NCBI RefSeq assembly: GCF_003570715.1
Contig: NZ_QXXQ01000006.1
Location: forward strand, 184,516-248,515
Source of the DNA: Gemmobacter lutimaris
GTDB taxonomy: Bacteria; Pseudomonadota; Alphaproteobacteria; Rhodobacterales; Rhodobacteraceae
Direction of reading: 5' to 3'
Length of the DNA: 64,000 bases
The number at the start of each line of letters is the position of its first letter. Within the stretch, counting starts at the first letter, position 1. The notes below the pieces were generated by a model. The model was given only the letters and a program-made list of their open reading frames with translations, was not told where the DNA came from and made no database searches. A program made the translations under genes and the position numbers. Positions 62,549 to 64,000 of the stretch are shown here, piece after piece.

Positions 62549-63873
62549 GCGACCGGATGATCTCGATGATGCTGTCCACGGCGTCCTCGGTGTCGAGGAT
62601 CTCCAGCAGCTTCCGCCGCAGCATCCGCTCCTTCATCTTGTTGCCGCGCCAGCCGGTTTGGGCGGTACTGCGGATTGCGTCATCTACGGCCAGAGTTGCA
62701 GCTTCGTCCCGGCCGAGGTTGTCGTAGAGCGCCTTGCGCCCCGGCGTGGTCATGGTCGGCGGGTATTCGCCGCCGTGCCCCGCCTTTACCACCCTGACCA
62801 GTTCCGCGATCTTTTCCAGATATTCTGCATAGGCGATAGCGTCGTCCTTCCGCTTCTTGACGAGGTCGGTCAGCAGTTCTGACATTCGCTCGTAGAACTT
62901 CGGGTTCACCGGCGTTTCGTCGATGATCAGCCTGCGCACATTGTTTTCTATGGCTTCGGCCACGTTCTCGCGCGTCTTCTTCAGGGAGTTTGGCAACTCC
63001 CCCTCGGCTGCCACCCCCTTGCTCGCCACTAGATCGATCAGGCTGATATCGTCCAGATGTGAGATCACCTCGGATTCGTCCGCCTTGATGTAGGTGTCGA
63101 TCAGGTGCCGCATCGCGGGTTCGAACTGTTTCATGTCCACGGCATCGCCGCTGTGCAGGCGAACGGCATCACGCAGCGAAATCGTCCGTTCCACCTCGTT
63201 GCGGTACTGAGCCAGCTGCAAGTCGTTCACGCCCGACGCTGCAGGATCATCCGCCACCGATGCGAAGGCACGGGCATAGGCCCCTGCCAGTTTGTAAAGC
63301 GCCTGACGCCGCCGGGCCTTTTCCTCGGCCTGCGGATCGGCCTCCCATCCTCCGGGACTCGAAAAATAGGCCAGCACCTGGTCGTCGCTCTTTGGCTGTT
63401 CCACCGGGTCCAGCAGCCCGAACCACGCATCGCGCGCGGTCATCAGATCCTCGCCTGCCTTTTCGGCCCGCGAGGAAATCAGCCCCTCGACGTCGACCGC
63501 ATCGAAGGCATCGAAAGCGCCTGAGGTGTAGTCCTCGACGGCTGTCTCGATGTTCTTGAACAGGTCCTTGTAGTCGACGACATAGCCATAATCCTTGTCA
63601 TCCCCGTCCAGGCGGTTCACCCGGCAGATCGCTTGGAACAGCCCGTGGTCGCGCATCTGCTTGTCGATGTAGATGTAGGTCGCCGTCGGCGCGTCGAACC
63701 CGGTCAGCAGGCGGCTGACGACGATCAGCAGCTTCATCTGCGCCGGTTCCTTGCGGAACTTCCGCAGCGCCTCGGCTTCATAGGCCTCTTCATCCGTGCC
63801 TAGGTCGGTCATCAGCCGGTCATCAGCCGGTCATAGACGCGATAGACGTACTGCTTTTCCGTCTCGCCCATCC
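62535..63873 (-). pseudogene. hsdR: type I restriction enzyme HsdR, C-terminal part, disrupted
   Basis: The intact frame below 63812 encodes about 425 residues of HsdR: VVSRLLTGFDAPTATYIYIDKQ (helicase motif V region), QAICRVNRLDGDDKDYG (motif VI), and the C-terminal helical domain ending DSIIEIIRSHDEY. Upstream, GETEKQYVYRVYDRLMTG continues the protein but runs into a stop, because an 11-bp unit (CATCAGCCGGT on the plus strand) is duplicated at 63810-63831. Removing one copy restores YDRLMTDLG. An IS3-type element adjoins at 63874, so the gene is doubly broken. The 5' part lies outside the window. Confidence 0.85.
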
Positions 63874-64000
63874 TGAACCGCGCCGGGTTTGCCGGAGGCT
63901 CCAACTTCTGAGTAGGATGGAGCATCATGAGCAAGACCACGAACAAGTTTTCTCCCGAAGTGCGCGAGCGTGCAGTGCGCTTGGTTCTGGACAATGAGGG
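63874..64000 (+). mobile_element. IS3-family insertion sequence, left end (partial)
   Basis: A terminal-repeat-like sequence TGAACCGCGCCGGGTTTGCC begins at 63874, exactly where hsdR similarity stops. An OrfA-type transposase gene begins 53 nt later. The right end, orfB and any target duplication lie beyond the window. Confidence 0.75.
63927..64000 (+). CDS. IS3-family transposase OrfA (partial)
   Basis: The first 24 residues are visible, starting MSKTTNKFSPEVRERAVRL, the typical opening of the IS3-family OrfA helix-turn-helix protein. GGATGGAG lies just upstream of ATG 63927. Cut by the window edge. In this family OrfA and OrfB are joined by programmed frameshifting to give the active transposase. 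Confidence 0.85.
   Translation, partial: MSKTTNKFSPEVRERAVRLVLDNE

Noticed and set aside
63812..63994. Short minus-strand frame reading into the IS3 end
   Set aside because: It is a chimera of the hsdR fragment (YVYRVYDRLMTG) and antisense of the IS3 orfA, not a gene.

Overview
The window is GC-rich DNA from an alphaproteobacterium, most likely of the Rhodobacteraceae (Rhodobacter / Paracoccus / Gemmobacter type). The evidence is the ctaC-ctaB-ctaG-ctaE-surf1-thrC-M16 peptidase order, a TakP-type TRAP binding protein, TAXI TRAP genes and a Rhodobacterales-like core gene set. Genus and species cannot be fixed from the sequence alone.

Bases 1-47226 look like ordinary chromosome. From the left there is a minus-strand operon of six genes: TAXI binding protein, fused TRAP permease, DUF1850 protein, L-2-hydroxyglutarate oxidase, and a DctB/DctD-like two-component pair whose regulator runs off the left edge. 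Next come tex, a VOC-fold protein, tldD, and the cytochrome c oxidase cluster ctaC-ctaB-small membrane protein-ctaG-ctaE, followed by surf1, thrC, an M16 peptidase and an acetyltransferase. Then a D-2-hydroxyglutarate-type FAD dehydrogenase, apt, an SDR/DoxX protein, an EcsC protein, ptsP (EI-Ntr), an RTX calcium-binding protein with a probable N-terminal frameshift, LtrA, lysC, a bestrophin-like channel, a MaoC-phosphotransacetylase fusion, efp with a divergent epmA, takP, an FkbM methyltransferase, takQM, cysK, an MscS channel, an AlaX editing protein and a helix-turn-helix regulator. A tRNA-Ser(GGA) closes this part.

Bases 47212-61558 are an integrated element. The last 15 bp of the tRNA-Ser gene, including CCA, recur exactly at 61544-61558, and a tyrosine integrase lies just inside the tRNA end. 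The left 9 kb reads in one direction with many ATGA-type overlaps: integrase, unknown gene, AlpA-like helix-turn-helix protein, a replication-initiator-like protein with four iteron-like repeats inside its gene, five or six unknown small genes, a scaffold-like protein with two repeats resembling the C-terminus of phage prohead proteases, and two Nu1-like small-terminase proteins. There is no large terminase, portal, capsid or tail gene. This is the plan of a phage-inducible chromosomal island (phage satellite). I consider it the most interesting part of the window.

The right part of the element (56181-61274) is cargo of mixed and often lower GC: a small membrane protein, a secreted nuclease with an excalibur protein, a decayed ParB-like gene, a periplasmic ClpP-fold protein with two PAN domains, a Tat-exported GH3 enzyme and a truncated SRAP gene.

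Bases 61559-64000 hold the end of a type I restriction locus: a SprT/YgjP-type metalloprotease and an hsdR broken by an 11-bp tandem duplication and by an IS3-family element whose left end is in the window.
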